Shown: positions 1 to 8,659 of the stretch, in pieces
How positions within the stretch are numbered: position 1 is the stretch's first letter
Layout: every line of letters begins with the position of its first letter
Assembly (NCBI GenBank): GCA_049647485.1
Contig: JBARXT010000125.1
Span: 1-23,116 of the forward strand
DNA from: 62-47 sp049647485
GTDB taxonomy: Bacteria; Pseudomonadota; Alphaproteobacteria; Rhizobiales; Xanthobacteraceae
DNA: 23,116 bases
Direction: 5' to 3'
Position numbers and translations under genes: made by a program
The notes under the pieces: generated by a model
Seen by the model: only the letters and a program-made list of their open reading frames with translations
Database searches by the model: none
Told to the model about the DNA's origin: nothing

Positions 1-32
1 GGCCCTGCGATAAGCACGGCCTTGGTGCTCAT
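1..32 (-). CDS. miaA: tRNA dimethylallyltransferase MiaA, N-terminal fragment (runs off the window)
   Basis: Read on the minus strand from an ATG at 32-30, the first ten complete codons give MSTKAVLIAG, and the next codon begins CC (proline whatever its third base). This matches the usual start of MiaA, where a short leader is followed by a hydrophobic strand and then the P-loop GPTASGKS. The P-loop itself lies outside the window, so the call rests on eleven residues and on memory that miaA often sits head to head with serB in this bacterial group. MiaA adds a dimethylallyl group to A37 of tRNAs that read UNN codons. Its start is only 16 bases from the serB start, so each promoter would have to lie inside the other gene or overlap it. 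Confidence 0.65.
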   Translation of the reverse strand, partial: MSTKAVLIAG

Positions 33-48
33 TTTCCGCGAATCCACG

Positions 49-942
<894 letters not shown>

Positions 943-951
943 AGAACGACG

Positions 952-1299
952 ATGGACGTCACCATCTATCACAACCCGAAATGCAGCAATTCGCGCGGCG
1001 CGCTGGAGTTGATCCGCGCCGCCGGCATCGCGCCGACAATCATCGAATATCTGGCGACGCCACCGAGCCGCACCGAACTCGCGGACCTTTTGCAACGCGC
1101 GGGGCTGACGCCACGGCGGGCGATCCGCGCCAAGGAAGCCCTTTATCGCGAACTGAACCTCGATGCCGCCGATGACGACGCCTTGCTGGATGCGATGATT
1201 GCGCATCCAGTGCTGATCGAGCGTCCGCTGGTCATCACGCCAAAAGGCGTCCGGCTCTGTCGCCCACCCGAACAGGTACTGGATTTGCTGCCACGCTAA
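952..1299 (+). CDS. arsC: Glutaredoxin-dependent arsenate reductase, ArsC family
   Basis: 115-residue thioredoxin-fold protein that reduces arsenate to arsenite using glutathione and glutaredoxin. The active-site loop HNPKCSNSR places the catalytic cysteine at residue 11. The three arginines that bind arsenate in the E. coli plasmid R773 enzyme align with Arg59, Arg91 (ERPLVITP) and Arg104 (RLCRPPE). All expected residues are therefore present and true arsenate reductase is more likely than the related YffB/Spx branch. It sits 9 bases after serB with no arsenite pump or ArsR repressor nearby, so expression is probably tied to serB rather than arsenic-induced. Substrate preference remains an inference. 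Confidence 0.88.
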   Translation: MDVTIYHNPKCSNSRGALELIRAAGIAPTIIEYLATPPSRTELADLLQRAGLTPRRAIRAKEALYRELNLDAADDDALLDAMIAHPVLIERPLVITPKGVRLCRPPEQVLDLLPR

Positions 1300-1300
1300 T

Positions 1301-1332
1301 GCCCTTCACCGTTCACGGAAACGATGAAGGGC
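1301..1332. terminator. Hairpin between convergent arsC and degP
   Basis: An imperfect inverted repeat has arms GCCCTTCA and TGAAGGGC, extended inward past one mismatch by CGTT/AACG pairs around a short loop. It starts 2 bases after the arsC stop and ends 11 bases before the degP stop on the other strand. A short T run (GTTTTC) follows on the plus side; the minus side has no T run. It probably serves arsC and may serve both genes. Confidence 0.7.
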
Positions 1333-1342
1333 CTCACGTTTT

Positions 1343-2866
1343 CTACTTCAGGCTCACCGCGACGAAGCGCAACTCGCCCTCGCCGTTCGAGACCAGCAGC
1401 AATACCGACTTCTTGCCGTCCTTCTTCAACTGATCGACGCGCTTCTTGACGTCGGCAGCGTTGGCAACCGCCTCCTGAGCCACTTCAACAATCACGTCGC
1501 CCGCGCTGAGCCGCTTCTCGGCGGCGTCGGAGCCATCGTCGACGCCGGTGACGACGACGCCCTTCACGGAGTCCTTGATCTTGTAGCGCCCGCGCAGATC
1601 CTTGCTGATATTGGCAAGGTCGAGACCGAGCGCCTTCTGCGTCGGCGTCTTCTCGACAGTATCACCGTCCGATTTGGTCGAGACGCGCACCGGCGCAGCC
1701 GTATCGTCGAGGCGGCCGATGGTCACCTGCTTGGTCTGCTCAGCACCCTTGCGGATGATGAGGACATCCACCGCCTTGCCGGTCGGCGTATCCGCGACCA
1801 CACGCGACAGGTCCTTCGGCTCCTTGATGTCCTTGCCGTCGAACTTGACGATGACATCGCCAGGCTCGATGCCGGCAGGCTTGGCCGGTCCCTTGTCGTC
1901 GATGCCGGCCACCAGCGCGCCGCGCGCCGGCTTGATGCTCAGGCTTTCGGCGATCTCGTCGGTGACCTGCTGGATGCGCACGCCGAGCCAGCCGCGCCGC
2001 ACTTCCTTGAACTCGCGCAGTTGATCGATCACGCGCGAAACCGTCTTCGACGGCACGGCGAAGCCAATGCCGATGGAGCCACCCGACGGCGAAATGATCG
2101 CGGTGTTCACGCCTACCACCTCGCCGTTGAGATTGAACAGCGGGCCGCCGGAATTGCCGCGATTGATCGCCGCGTCGGTCTGGATATAGCTGTCGTAAGG
2201 TCCCGAATTGATGTCGCGGTTGCGCGCCGAGACGATACCCGCCGTCACGGTGCCACCGAGGCTGAACGGGTTGCCGATGGCGATCACCCATTCGCCGAGT
2301 CGCAGCGCATCCGAGTCACCGAACTTCACCGCGGTCAGCGGGCTCGCAGGCTTGAACTTCAGCAGCGCCAGATCGGTCTTCTTGTCGACGCCAATCAGTT
2401 CCGCACGCGACTTGGATCCGTCGTTGAGGATGACGTTGATCTCGTCCGCATCGGCGATGACATGATTGTTGGTGACGACATAGCCGTCAGCGCTAATGAT
2501 GAAACCGGAGCCGAGCGAATTGACCTTGTGCGCGCGAGGGCCGTTGCCGCCCTTGTCGCCGCCCGGCCCTCGCCGGTTCTTGAAGAAATCCTCGAAGAAT
2601 TCCTCGAACGGCGATCCCGGCGGCAGTTGCGGCACCACCCGCCGATCACCGCCGCCCTTGGCCTCGACGTTCTGCGTGGTCGAGATGTTGACGACGGCAT
2701 CGATCACCTTTTCCGCAACATCGGCAATGCCTTCCGGCCCCCGCGCTTGCGCCGGCGTCGGAACGTTCGCCGCGGCTAACGTCGCCACGCCAAGACCGGC
2801 GCCAAGGCAGACCGCCATCAGCCGTTGCCGCAGCCGGACACCCAGGGTTGGAACTGCATCGGTCAT
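1343..2866 (-). CDS. degP: Do/DegP-family periplasmic serine endoprotease (HtrA)
   Basis: 507-residue secreted HtrA protease that degrades and can chaperone misfolded envelope proteins. A signal peptide spans about residues 13-41, with a hydrophobic core and a plausible cleavage site after AQA at 41. A low-complexity gly/pro/charged loop at about 70-115 precedes the trypsin-like domain, which carries catalytic His135 (TNNHV), Asp165 (KKTDLAL) and Ser239 (RGNSGGPL). Two PDZ domains follow at about 290-383 and 410-505. The start has a GGAG ribosome site 11 bases upstream. The 221 bases between it and DUF2065 are enough for its own promoter, although I found no convincing -35/-10 pair there. A perfect 10-base palindrome GAGATATCTC at 2871-2880 overlaps the ribosome site. 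Position downstream of hflK-hflC-DUF2065 fits an envelope proteolysis block. DegP and DegQ cannot be told apart from this alone. Confidence 0.95.
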   Translation of the reverse strand: MTDAVPTLGVRLRQRLMAVCLGAGLGVATLAAANVPTPAQARGPEGIADVAEKVIDAVVNISTTQNVEAKGGGDRRVVPQLPPGSPFEEFFEDFFKNRRGPGGDKGGNGPRAHKVNSLGSGFIISADGYVVTNNHVIADADEINVILNDGSKSRAELIGVDKKTDLALLKFKPASPLTAVKFGDSDALRLGEWVIAIGNPFSLGGTVTAGIVSARNRDINSGPYDSYIQTDAAINRGNSGGPLFNLNGEVVGVNTAIISPSGGSIGIGFAVPSKTVSRVIDQLREFKEVRRGWLGVRIQQVTDEIAESLSIKPARGALVAGIDDKGPAKPAGIEPGDVIVKFDGKDIKEPKDLSRVVADTPTGKAVDVLIIRKGAEQTKQVTIGRLDDTAAPVRVSTKSDGDTVEKTPTQKALGLDLANISKDLRGRYKIKDSVKGVVVTGVDDGSDAAEKRLSAGDVIVEVAQEAVANAADVKKRVDQLKKDGKKSVLLLVSNGEGELRFVAVSLK

Positions 2867-3087
2867 ATTCGAGATATCTCCTGCAACGGGATCGGATGAC
2901 TTGAAATGGCTACTTCAGACGGCGGACTTGGAACGAGAGCCTTGGGAGCCGCACTGTGCCTGAAAGTAGAGCCGGCGCAAGCGTCCGGAGATCAAGCTGC
3001 TGTTATACCGCCGCTATCAACGACAGGGATTGCGGCAAATTGACGGGCGCTTCGACCCGAAATCCAATCGACCGCGAATGCGGCAAT

Positions 3088-3288
3088 CTACCATCGGATC
3101 AGCCAGATCATGAGCAAACCGAGGACGGCCGTCCCGATCCCGGTGAGCCGGAGGACGATATCGGGGGTATGCAGCACGCTTTCCATCGCCCGGCGCATCC
3201 AGCCCGGCGCGGCCGCGAAGATCAGACCTTCGATCACAAGCAGCATTCCCACGCCGATGAGGAAGTCGGCGAACGCAATAGACCTCAT
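3088..3288 (-). CDS. DUF2065 (YjeT-like) small membrane protein
   Basis: 66-residue protein with two hydrophobic segments, about 5-27 and 45-64, separated by a basic stretch containing PGWMRRAME, the pattern expected for DUF2065. In E. coli the homologue yjeT lies directly downstream of hflC, and here the gene is also the next one after hflC on the same strand, which supports the call. The ATG at 3288 was chosen because the protein from there has normal family length and GGGAGG lies 10 bases before it; an open frame continues to 3390 but adds unconserved-looking residues. Function is unknown; a role with HflKC or FtsH is guessed from neighbourhood only. Confidence 0.85.
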   Translation of the reverse strand: MRSIAFADFLIGVGMLLVIEGLIFAAAPGWMRRAMESVLHTPDIVLRLTGIGTAVLGLLMIWLIRW

Positions 3289-3619
3289 CGGATGGCAACC
3301 TCCCTCGCCCGGCATTTCCCACCCGGCCAGCATACGAATCATGCGTTGACCGCAACGTCCCCCACAACCCGGCCGACCGAACCTAGCCACCCGTGACTCA
3401 CCGCGCCCATGACGCGATTAGAGCACGATCCGCGGGCTTCGACACCGATTTTTCCTGCTTGATCCGATCCCAGGGACGACGAGCGGCGCACGCCTGTCGA
3501 TTGGCCAACCAAACATAGCTGGCCCTCCGCCTGAGGCGGGCGCCGTCAGACAGCGACGCCGATTCTTATCGCCTCAGGTCGAAGGCCTCACGTCAATCAC
3601 TATTGTCGGGGGGAGCCGG
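3289..3619. other. Non-coding gap between hflC and DUF2065
   Basis: 331 bases with no supportable gene. A small hairpin, CCGCC-TGA-GGCGG at 3527-3539, is present without a T run on either side. The gap is long for an operon, so DUF2065 and degP may have a promoter here separate from hflKC, but I could not identify one with confidence. Confidence 0.5.
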
Positions 3620-4537
3620 CTACTTGGAGTCGGCGGCCCCTTGCGCGCGCGGGCCGCCGTTCGAGGCATTGCCCGATGGGTTGCCGAAGAAGCGGAAGAA
3701 ATCCGAATCGGGCCGCAACAGGAACCGGGTGTCGTTATGCTTGAGGCCGTTCTCATAGGCCGACATCGAGCGGTAGAAGGCGAAGAATCCGGGGTCCTGA
3801 TTATAGGCATCGGCGAACAGCCGGTTGCGTTCACCGTCGCCCTGACCGCGAATCTGCTCCGACTGCGAGTTGGCTTCGGCCACGATCACCGTCGCTTCGC
3901 GATCCGCCTTGGAGCGAATCTCCTGCGCCTTCTGACCGCCCTGCGCGCGGAACTCAGCGGCCTCGCGCTGACGCTCGGTCTGCATGCGTTGATAGACCGC
4001 CTGACTGTTCTGGTCCGGCAAATCGGCGCGACGGATGCGCACGTCGACGACGGAAATGCCATAACCGCCGGCTTCCTTGTCGAGCTGCTCGCGAATCCGC
4101 GCCATCAAGGTTTCGCGTTCGTCCTTCACCACCTGAATGAACGAAGCCTCGCCGAGCACACGACGGAGCGATGCGTTCAACAGCGCGGTCAACTGCAGAT
4201 TGGCCGCCTGGATCGAGCCGACGCTCTGATAGAAGCGCAACGCGTCCTTGATGCGATAGCGCGCGAACGCATCGACCACGAGCCGCTTCTGGTCCGAGGC
4301 GATGACTTCCTGCGACGGGTTTTCCAGATCGAGAATCCTCTTGTCGATGCTGATGACCGTATCGACGAACGGCGCCTTGAAATGCAGGCCCGGTTCGGTG
4401 ACGACGCGCACCGGTTCGCCCAACCGCACCAGCAGCACCTGCTCGGTTTCGCGCACCGTGAACAGCGAACTATAGCCGACCACCAGCACGACGAGCAGCA
4501 ATAGCAGTGCGACGATCCCTGAAATTCCGGCTCTCAT
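3620..4537 (-). CDS. hflC: HflC, SPFH/band-7 membrane protein
   Basis: 305-residue partner of HflK. In E. coli, HflK and HflC form a large membrane cage around the FtsH protease and limit its access to substrates. One transmembrane segment (about 5-22) is followed by the SPFH/band-7 domain (about 23-190, beginning with VRETEQVLLVRLGEPVRV) and a charged, Q/E/A-rich coiled coil (about 185-245). The last 20 residues are Gly/Asn-rich and look disordered. Its ATG overlaps the hflK stop by 4 bases (ATGA), indicating translational coupling and equal expression of the two subunits. Confidence 0.96.
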   Translation of the reverse strand: MRAGISGIVALLLLLVVLVVGYSSLFTVRETEQVLLVRLGEPVRVVTEPGLHFKAPFVDTVISIDKRILDLENPSQEVIASDQKRLVVDAFARYRIKDALRFYQSVGSIQAANLQLTALLNASLRRVLGEASFIQVVKDERETLMARIREQLDKEAGGYGISVVDVRIRRADLPDQNSQAVYQRMQTERQREAAEFRAQGGQKAQEIRSKADREATVIVAEANSQSEQIRGQGDGERNRLFADAYNQDPGFFAFYRSMSAYENGLKHNDTRFLLRPDSDFFRFFGNPSGNASNGGPRAQGAADSK

Positions 4538-5688
4538 CGCGCGCTCCCGTTCGGCTTGTTGGGCTGAGTGGCCGCCGGGGGCGGCGCCGCCCGCCGCGAT
4601 GTCAATTCGCTGAGCGGCAAGTAGGGCACGATGCCCTGCGCCCCGGATGCTCCGGGATCGTAAATCAGTTTGTCGGCTCCGCCGAGCACACGCTCCATGG
4701 TTTCCAGATAGATTCGCTCACGCGTCACGTCGGGCGCGAGCTTGTAGGCTTGGTAGACTTGCAGGAAGCGAGAGCTTTGGCCCTTCGCCTCGGCGATGGC
4801 CTGTTCCTTGTAGCCTTCGGCATTCTGCACGATCTGCGCCGAGCGGCCGCGTGCATCGGGAATGACGCGATTGGCGTAGGTCTGGGCTTCGTTCTGCAAG
4901 CGCTCGAGGTCAGCACGCGCCGCCTGCACGTCGCGGAACGCGTCGATCACCTGTTGCGGCGGGTCGACCTTCTGCATCTGCACCTGCTGGATCAGGATGC
5001 CGGCACCGTATTTGTCCAGCGTTCGCTGCATCAGGTCCTGCACCGAATTTTCGATGTTGGTTCGCGCACCAGTGAGAATGGCCTGGATCTCGGAACGGCC
5101 AATCAACTCGCGCATCGCGCTTTCGGCGACCGCCTTCACGGTGCCTTCCGGATTCTGGATATTGAACAGGAAGTCGCCAACACCGTCGGGCTTGATCCGC
5201 CACAGCACGGTGAAATCGACGTCGACGATGTTTTCGTCGCCGGTCAGCATCAGGCTTTCTTCCGGAACGTCGCGCATGACAGCGCCGCGCCGCGCCGGAT
5301 CCTGCGACAGGGTCATGCCGATATTGAGCGTGGAGACGCGCAGCGCCTTCGGCAGCAGCACTGTCTCGATCGGATACGGCAAATGATAGTTCAAGCCGGG
5401 CTGCACGGTGCGTACGTGCTTGCCGAAGCGCAGCACCACGCCGAGTTCTTCGGACTGCACACGGAAAAAGCCGGACAGGCCCCATATGGCAAGCCCCGCG
5501 ACAATAAGGAGGAGGATGCCCATGGTGCTCATGTGGCCGCCGGGCAGGATCGACTGCAGTCGATCCTGTCCACGGCGCAGCAGATCCTCCAGATCAGGCG
5601 GCCGCGGTCCCGAAGATTGAGGGCCGGAACCCCATGGCCCTTTCGGACCCGAGCCCCAGGGACCTCCGCCTTGATTCTTCCACGGCAT
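4534..5688 (-). CDS. hflK: HflK, SPFH/band-7 membrane protein
   Basis: 384-residue partner of HflC in the FtsH-associated complex. The N-terminal 30 residues are rich in Gly, Pro, Trp and Ser (MPWKNQGGGPWG...), as is usual for HflK; one transmembrane segment lies at about 53-75, followed by the SPFH domain, a coiled coil, and a Pro/Ala-rich tail. The start at 5688 is decided by AGGAGG six bases upstream. An in-frame ATG at 5745 would add 19 unlike residues and lies upstream of this ribosome site. It overlaps hflC by 4 bases. A promoter candidate lies about 60 bases upstream. Confidence 0.96.
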   Translation of the reverse strand: MPWKNQGGGPWGSGPKGPWGSGPQSSGPRPPDLEDLLRRGQDRLQSILPGGHMSTMGILLLIVAGLAIWGLSGFFRVQSEELGVVLRFGKHVRTVQPGLNYHLPYPIETVLLPKALRVSTLNIGMTLSQDPARRGAVMRDVPEESLMLTGDENIVDVDFTVLWRIKPDGVGDFLFNIQNPEGTVKAVAESAMRELIGRSEIQAILTGARTNIENSVQDLMQRTLDKYGAGILIQQVQMQKVDPPQQVIDAFRDVQAARADLERLQNEAQTYANRVIPDARGRSAQIVQNAEGYKEQAIAEAKGQSSRFLQVYQAYKLAPDVTRERIYLETMERVLGGADKLIYDPGASGAQGIVPYLPLSELTSRRAAPPPAATQPNKPNGSAR

Positions 5689-5748
5689 AAACAACCTCCT
5701 CGGCGCTGGCCGGATTGAGTGTCCGGCCCAGCGAATAACCTGCACGGC

Positions 5749-5777
5749 TTTATAGGGGACGCTCCCGGCCCTTACAA
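5749..5777 (-). promoter_or_regulatory. Candidate hflK promoter, sigma-70-like with RpoH-like traits
   Basis: On the minus strand TTGTAA (5777-5772) and TATAAA (5754-5749) are separated by exactly 17 bases. The same stretch can be read as GTTG, 18 bases, then CCTATA, which partly resembles the alphaproteobacterial heat-shock pattern CTTG-N17/18-CYTATNTNNG but misses several positions. Its location about 60 bases before the hflK start is suitable. It was found by eye only. Confidence 0.45.
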
Positions 5778-5904
5778 CGCGGCTCGTTGCGGCGAGTTAA
5801 CGCGTGACCCGAAACAGCCCGAAATGGCGATTTCGGCCAATTGCGCGCCAAATTGGAACTAAGCGCCGAACCGCGATTGTCAATGCAAGGATCGCCCAAT
5901 CGGA

Positions 5905-6441
5905 TCAATGGCTCCGGCGTCGTCGATAGGTCACATACGAGAAATCGGCGCTGTCGTCGACCGAAGCGCCATGACGCTCCCGCGACGTCTCCTGCCATGT
6001 CTCGGGATCGATAGCCGCAAATCGCGTATCGCCATCGGGCGTTGCGTGGACCTCGGTCACTTCGAGCCGGTCCGCGAATGGCATCGCCTGTGCATAAATG
6101 TCCGCGCCGCCGATCACCGCAATCTCAGTGACGAAACGCCGCAGTGCATCGCCCAGCGCGATCTCGCGCGCATGCATCAGCGAATCCGTCACCACTGCGC
6201 CCGCGGCATGAAACGTCGGGTCGCGCGTGATCACGATATTGGTGCGCCCCGGCAGCGGTCGGCGCAGCGATATGAACGTCTTGCGCCCCATCACGATCGG
6301 CTTGCCGAGCGTCATCTGCTTCAAGCGCAGTTGATCGGTTTTCAATCGCCACGGAATGGCGTTGTCGCGACCGATCACGCCGTTCTCGGCCATTGCGACG
6401 AGCAGCACGATTTCAGGCTGCGCCGATGCCGCTCCGCTCAC
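5905..6441 (-). CDS. folA: Dihydrofolate reductase
   Basis: 178-residue enzyme that reduces dihydrofolate to tetrahydrofolate with NADPH. Family landmarks in order: IVLLVAMAENGVIG (first strand, about 11-24), IPW with Trp31 and the proton-relay acid Asp36 (WRLKTD), the NADPH-binding GRKTF, PLPGRTN, and VIGGADIY. The start is taken as a GTG at 6441 whose last bases overlap the thyA stop (GTGA), preceded by GAGG five bases upstream; the next in-frame ATG lies inside the first strand (VAMAENG) and is too late. The overlap couples its translation to thyA, which produces the dihydrofolate it consumes. The 216 bases between it and hflK hold the hflK promoter candidate. Confidence 0.95.
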   Translation of the reverse strand: MSGAASAQPEIVLLVAMAENGVIGRDNAIPWRLKTDQLRLKQMTLGKPIVMGRKTFISLRRPLPGRTNIVITRDPTFHAAGAVVTDSLMHAREIALGDALRRFVTEIAVIGGADIYAQAMPFADRLEVTEVHATPDGDTRFAAIDPETWQETSRERHGASVDDSADFSYVTYRRRRSH

Positions 6442-7232
6442 ACCGCGACCTCGGCCTTGATGTGCGGATGCGGATCGTAATTCGTCAGCGTGAAATCCTC
6501 GTAGCGGAAGGCGAAAATATCCTTCACGTCGGGATTGAGCGTCATCGTCGGCAACGCACGGGTTTCCCGCGTCAATTGCAGTCGCGCCTGCTCCAGATGA
6601 TTGGAATAGAGATGCGCGTCGCCCAGCGTGTGAACGAAGTCGCCCGGCTTCAGGCCGGTGACCTGCGCGACCATCATCGTCAGCAGCGCATAGGAGGCGA
6701 TGTTGAATGGCACGCCGAGAAACACGTCGGCCGAACGCTGATAGAGTTGGCACGACAGCTTGCCGCGCGCGACATAGAACTGGAACAGGCAATGGCACGG
6801 CGGCAACGCCATCTTGTCGACCTCGGCGGGATTCCACGCCGAGACGATCAGGCGCCGCGAATCCGGATTGCGCCGGATCATGTCGACGACATTGGCGATC
6901 TGATCGATGCTGCGGCCATCCGGCGCCGGCCACGAGCGCCATTGCGAACCGTAGACCGGGCCGAGATCGCCGTTCGCGTCGGCCCATTCGTCCCAGATCG
7001 AGACGCCGTGGTCGTTCAGATACTTGATATTGGTGTCGCCCTTCAGGAACCAGAGCAACTCATGAATGATGGATTTGAGCGATAGCTTCTTCGTCGTGAG
7101 CAGCGGGAATCCTGCGGCCAAATTGTGGCGCGTCTGATGGCCGAACACCGACAGCGTTCCGGTGCCGGTGCGGTCGTGCTTTTCCACGCCATCGGCGAGA
7201 ATGCGTTCGAGCAGGTCGTGATACTGGTTCAT
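6438..7232 (-). CDS. thyA: Thymidylate synthase ThyA
   Basis: 264 residues, the same length as the E. coli enzyme, converting dUMP to dTMP with methylene-tetrahydrofolate as both carbon donor and reductant. Visible landmarks: the phosphate-binding RTGTGT with Arg21, the catalytic PPCHC with Cys146, QRSADVFLGVPFNIA, and a C-terminus ending HIKAEVAV that closes the active site. The start codon has no obvious ribosome site. folA overlaps the stop by 4 bases, so this is the classical thyA-folA pair. Presence of thyA means the flavin-dependent ThyX is not needed for this step. Confidence 0.97.
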   Translation of the reverse strand: MNQYHDLLERILADGVEKHDRTGTGTLSVFGHQTRHNLAAGFPLLTTKKLSLKSIIHELLWFLKGDTNIKYLNDHGVSIWDEWADANGDLGPVYGSQWRSWPAPDGRSIDQIANVVDMIRRNPDSRRLIVSAWNPAEVDKMALPPCHCLFQFYVARGKLSCQLYQRSADVFLGVPFNIASYALLTMMVAQVTGLKPGDFVHTLGDAHLYSNHLEQARLQLTRETRALPTMTLNPDVKDIFAFRYEDFTLTNYDPHPHIKAEVAV

Positions 7233-7304
7233 CGTGGCTATGGCTGATTTTCAAGTGGTCGACCCTACCCTCTTTGCGGGCGGCTGTTCGACCGGTTCCT
7301 GCAT

Positions 7305-7310
7305 TTTATA
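7305..7310 (-). promoter_or_regulatory. Possible -10 element upstream of thyA
   Basis: TATAAA (extending to TATAAAAT) occurs on the minus strand about 73 bases before the thyA start in an otherwise GC-rich gap of 129 bases. No good -35 lies 16-18 bases upstream of it, so this is a weak call. Confidence 0.25.
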
Positions 7311-7361
7311 CCCGGAAATTATGATCGCGACCGGCGCTCCACCAGTGCGTGGCGCTTGGCG

Positions 7362-7892
7362 TCAAATCCACCCCAATAATCCGAGTACGGCGCCGGCCAC
7401 CAGCAGCCACACCGGGTTGAGCGAGGTTGCCGCCGCCAGCGCTGCTGCTGCCAGCGTCAACACTACGGCAGCGACGGAGCCATCCGCAGCGAAGGCCAGG
7501 ATCAGGCCGCTTGCCGCCATCAGCCCGATCGAGAGCGGAACCAGTGCCGCCTGCACCAGCGCCGGCCAGGGTGAATCGCCGGTCCGGTTCAGCAACCGGC
7601 TGACGGCATAGGCCACCGCCGCCGTCGGCACGCACATCGCCAGCGTCGCCACCAGCCCACCGGCAATTCCTGCGACATGATAGCCGACCAGCGAGACGAT
7701 AAGCACGTTGGGTCCGGGCGACAGTTGCGCGATCGCGAACGCATCGGCGAACTGCGTGTCGGTCATCCAGTGGTTGAGATCGACGGCAATGCGGTGAATT
7801 TCCGGAATAGCGGCGGCCGCCCCGCCGACCGCGAACAGAGACAGCCAGCCGAAGGCCAGCGCGATGTTGATCAGCGTGCCGATACCGGTCAT
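7362..7892 (-). CDS. Chromate transporter, C-terminal-type subunit (short-chain ChrA)
   Basis: 176-residue, very hydrophobic protein of the CHR family, equivalent to the second half of full-length ChrA. It has the CHR glycine motif (FAVGGAAAAIPEI, about 20-32) and SPGPN (58-62), followed by about five hydrophobic segments. The ATG at 7892 overlaps the stop of the upstream subunit by 4 bases; a longer open frame to 8291 only overlaps that subunit's gene and is discarded. In this family two half-size proteins are thought to pair in opposite orientation to expel chromate. Substrate is inferred from the family; some CHR members are not chromate pumps. Confidence 0.88.
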   Translation of the reverse strand: MTGIGTLINIALAFGWLSLFAVGGAAAAIPEIHRIAVDLNHWMTDTQFADAFAIAQLSPGPNVLIVSLVGYHVAGIAGGLVATLAMCVPTAAVAYAVSRLLNRTGDSPWPALVQAALVPLSIGLMAASGLILAFAADGSVAAVVLTLAAAALAAATSLNPVWLLVAGAVLGLLGWI

Positions 7893-8512
7893 TCGGCACG
7901 CCTCCGCTGTGCCAGCCAGGTCGCGGCGATGCTGAGCGGGATCGTCGCCAGCAGCACCTGCGGCAGCGGCCATCGCATGATGCCGACCGCGACGAAGACC
8001 GCGACCAGCATGGTGAGCGCGACCGGATCGCGCCGCTTCAACAGCGGCAGCATCATCCGCCACGTCACCGCCAGCAGCAGTCCGACTGCTGCGCAGGACA
8101 CGCCGTTCAATACCCGCCGCAGGGCCGGGATATCGCCGAAATGTGCGTAGAGCATCGCCAGTGTCGTCACGATCAGGAACGGCGGCGCCAGCAGACCGAC
8201 AAAGGCTGCGACGCTGCCGGTAAGACCGCGAATCCGGGCACCGAACACCACCGACAGGTTGACGATGTTGGGGCCGGGAAGGAAATGACAAAGCGCAAAG
8301 GTTTCGTTGAACTCGTCGGCGCTCATCCAGCGGTGCTTGTCGACGATGGCGCGCCGCGCGAACACCAGCACCCCGCCGAACCCCGCCAGCGACATCTTGG
8401 CGAAAGCCACGAACAACGCGAACGCACCCGGCAATGCCGGCGGCGGCTCCATCGGGGCAGCGGTGGCGGGCGATTCGGACAGCATCGGCGAAGCCTTAAA
8501 GCCTTCGCACAT
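7889..8512 (-). CDS. Chromate transporter, N-terminal-type subunit (short-chain ChrA)
   Basis: Half-size CHR protein of about 207 residues with the motifs SLAGFGGVLVFARR and FLPGPN, then alternating hydrophobic segments. It is translationally coupled (4-base overlap) to the second half-size subunit. The start is uncertain: TTG 8521, ATG 8512 and ATG 8485 are all in frame. ATG 8512 has only GGTGG very close upstream; ATG 8485 has a TAAGG eight bases upstream inside an inverted repeat. The residues between these starts (MCEGFKASPML) show nothing conserved, so 8485 is a real alternative. No chrB regulator is adjacent. Confidence 0.85.
   Translation of the reverse strand: MCEGFKASPMLSESPATAAPMEPPPALPGAFALFVAFAKMSLAGFGGVLVFARRAIVDKHRWMSADEFNETFALCHFLPGPNIVNLSVVFGARIRGLTGSVAAFVGLLAPPFLIVTTLAMLYAHFGDIPALRRVLNGVSCAAVGLLLAVTWRMMLPLLKRRDPVALTMLVAVFVAVGIMRWPLPQVLLATIPLSIAATWLAQRRRAE
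8488..8508. repeat. Inverted repeat at the start of the chromate transporter pair
   Basis: A 21-base imperfect palindrome with 10-base arms and one mismatched pair around a central base: outer GCGAAG/CTTCGC, inner CTT/AAG. It lies directly before the in-frame ATG at 8485 and contains that start's possible ribosome site. It could be an operator or an mRNA hairpin hiding the ribosome site; it would be coding if translation starts at 8512. Confidence 0.45.
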
Positions 8513-8627
8513 CGCCACCAAGTTGCGTTTTCGGCGGTCTCACCTGCACCGCGCGCGTAGCCCCGTCCCGCTCCACCTGATGGGCAAACCGACGCGGGGC
8601 TTCCGCCGGGCCGCCTTGCCGCCTATA

Positions 8628-8655
8628 TTGAGCAGGCCGGTTCGCCGGCTATGGA
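8628..8655 (+). promoter_or_regulatory. Candidate ssrA promoter
   Basis: TTGAGC (8628-8633) and TATGGA (8650-8655) are separated by 16 bases, just before the expected 5' end of the tmRNA precursor. The match to a sigma-70 promoter is moderate. The spacer holds a small CCGG-TTCG-CCGG hairpin. Confidence 0.35.
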
Positions 8656-8659
8656 AATA

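Noticed and set aside
2021..2779. 252-codon open frame opposite degP
   Set aside because: Arg/Val/Asp-rich shadow of the protease gene with no domain signature.
3527..3539. Hairpin CCGCC-TGA-GGCGG downstream of hflC considered as terminator
   Set aside because: Short stem, no T run on either strand, and 80 bases past the gene end; not enough to call.
4507..5718. 403-codon open frame on the plus strand opposite hflK
   Set aside because: It mirrors hflK almost exactly, contains no recognisable motif, and is explained by the third-position GC bias of the real gene.
5905..6987. 360-codon open frame extending folA far into thyA
   Set aside because: The upstream part is an alternative frame of thyA. 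DHFR similarity starts at the GTG 6441 that overlaps the thyA stop.
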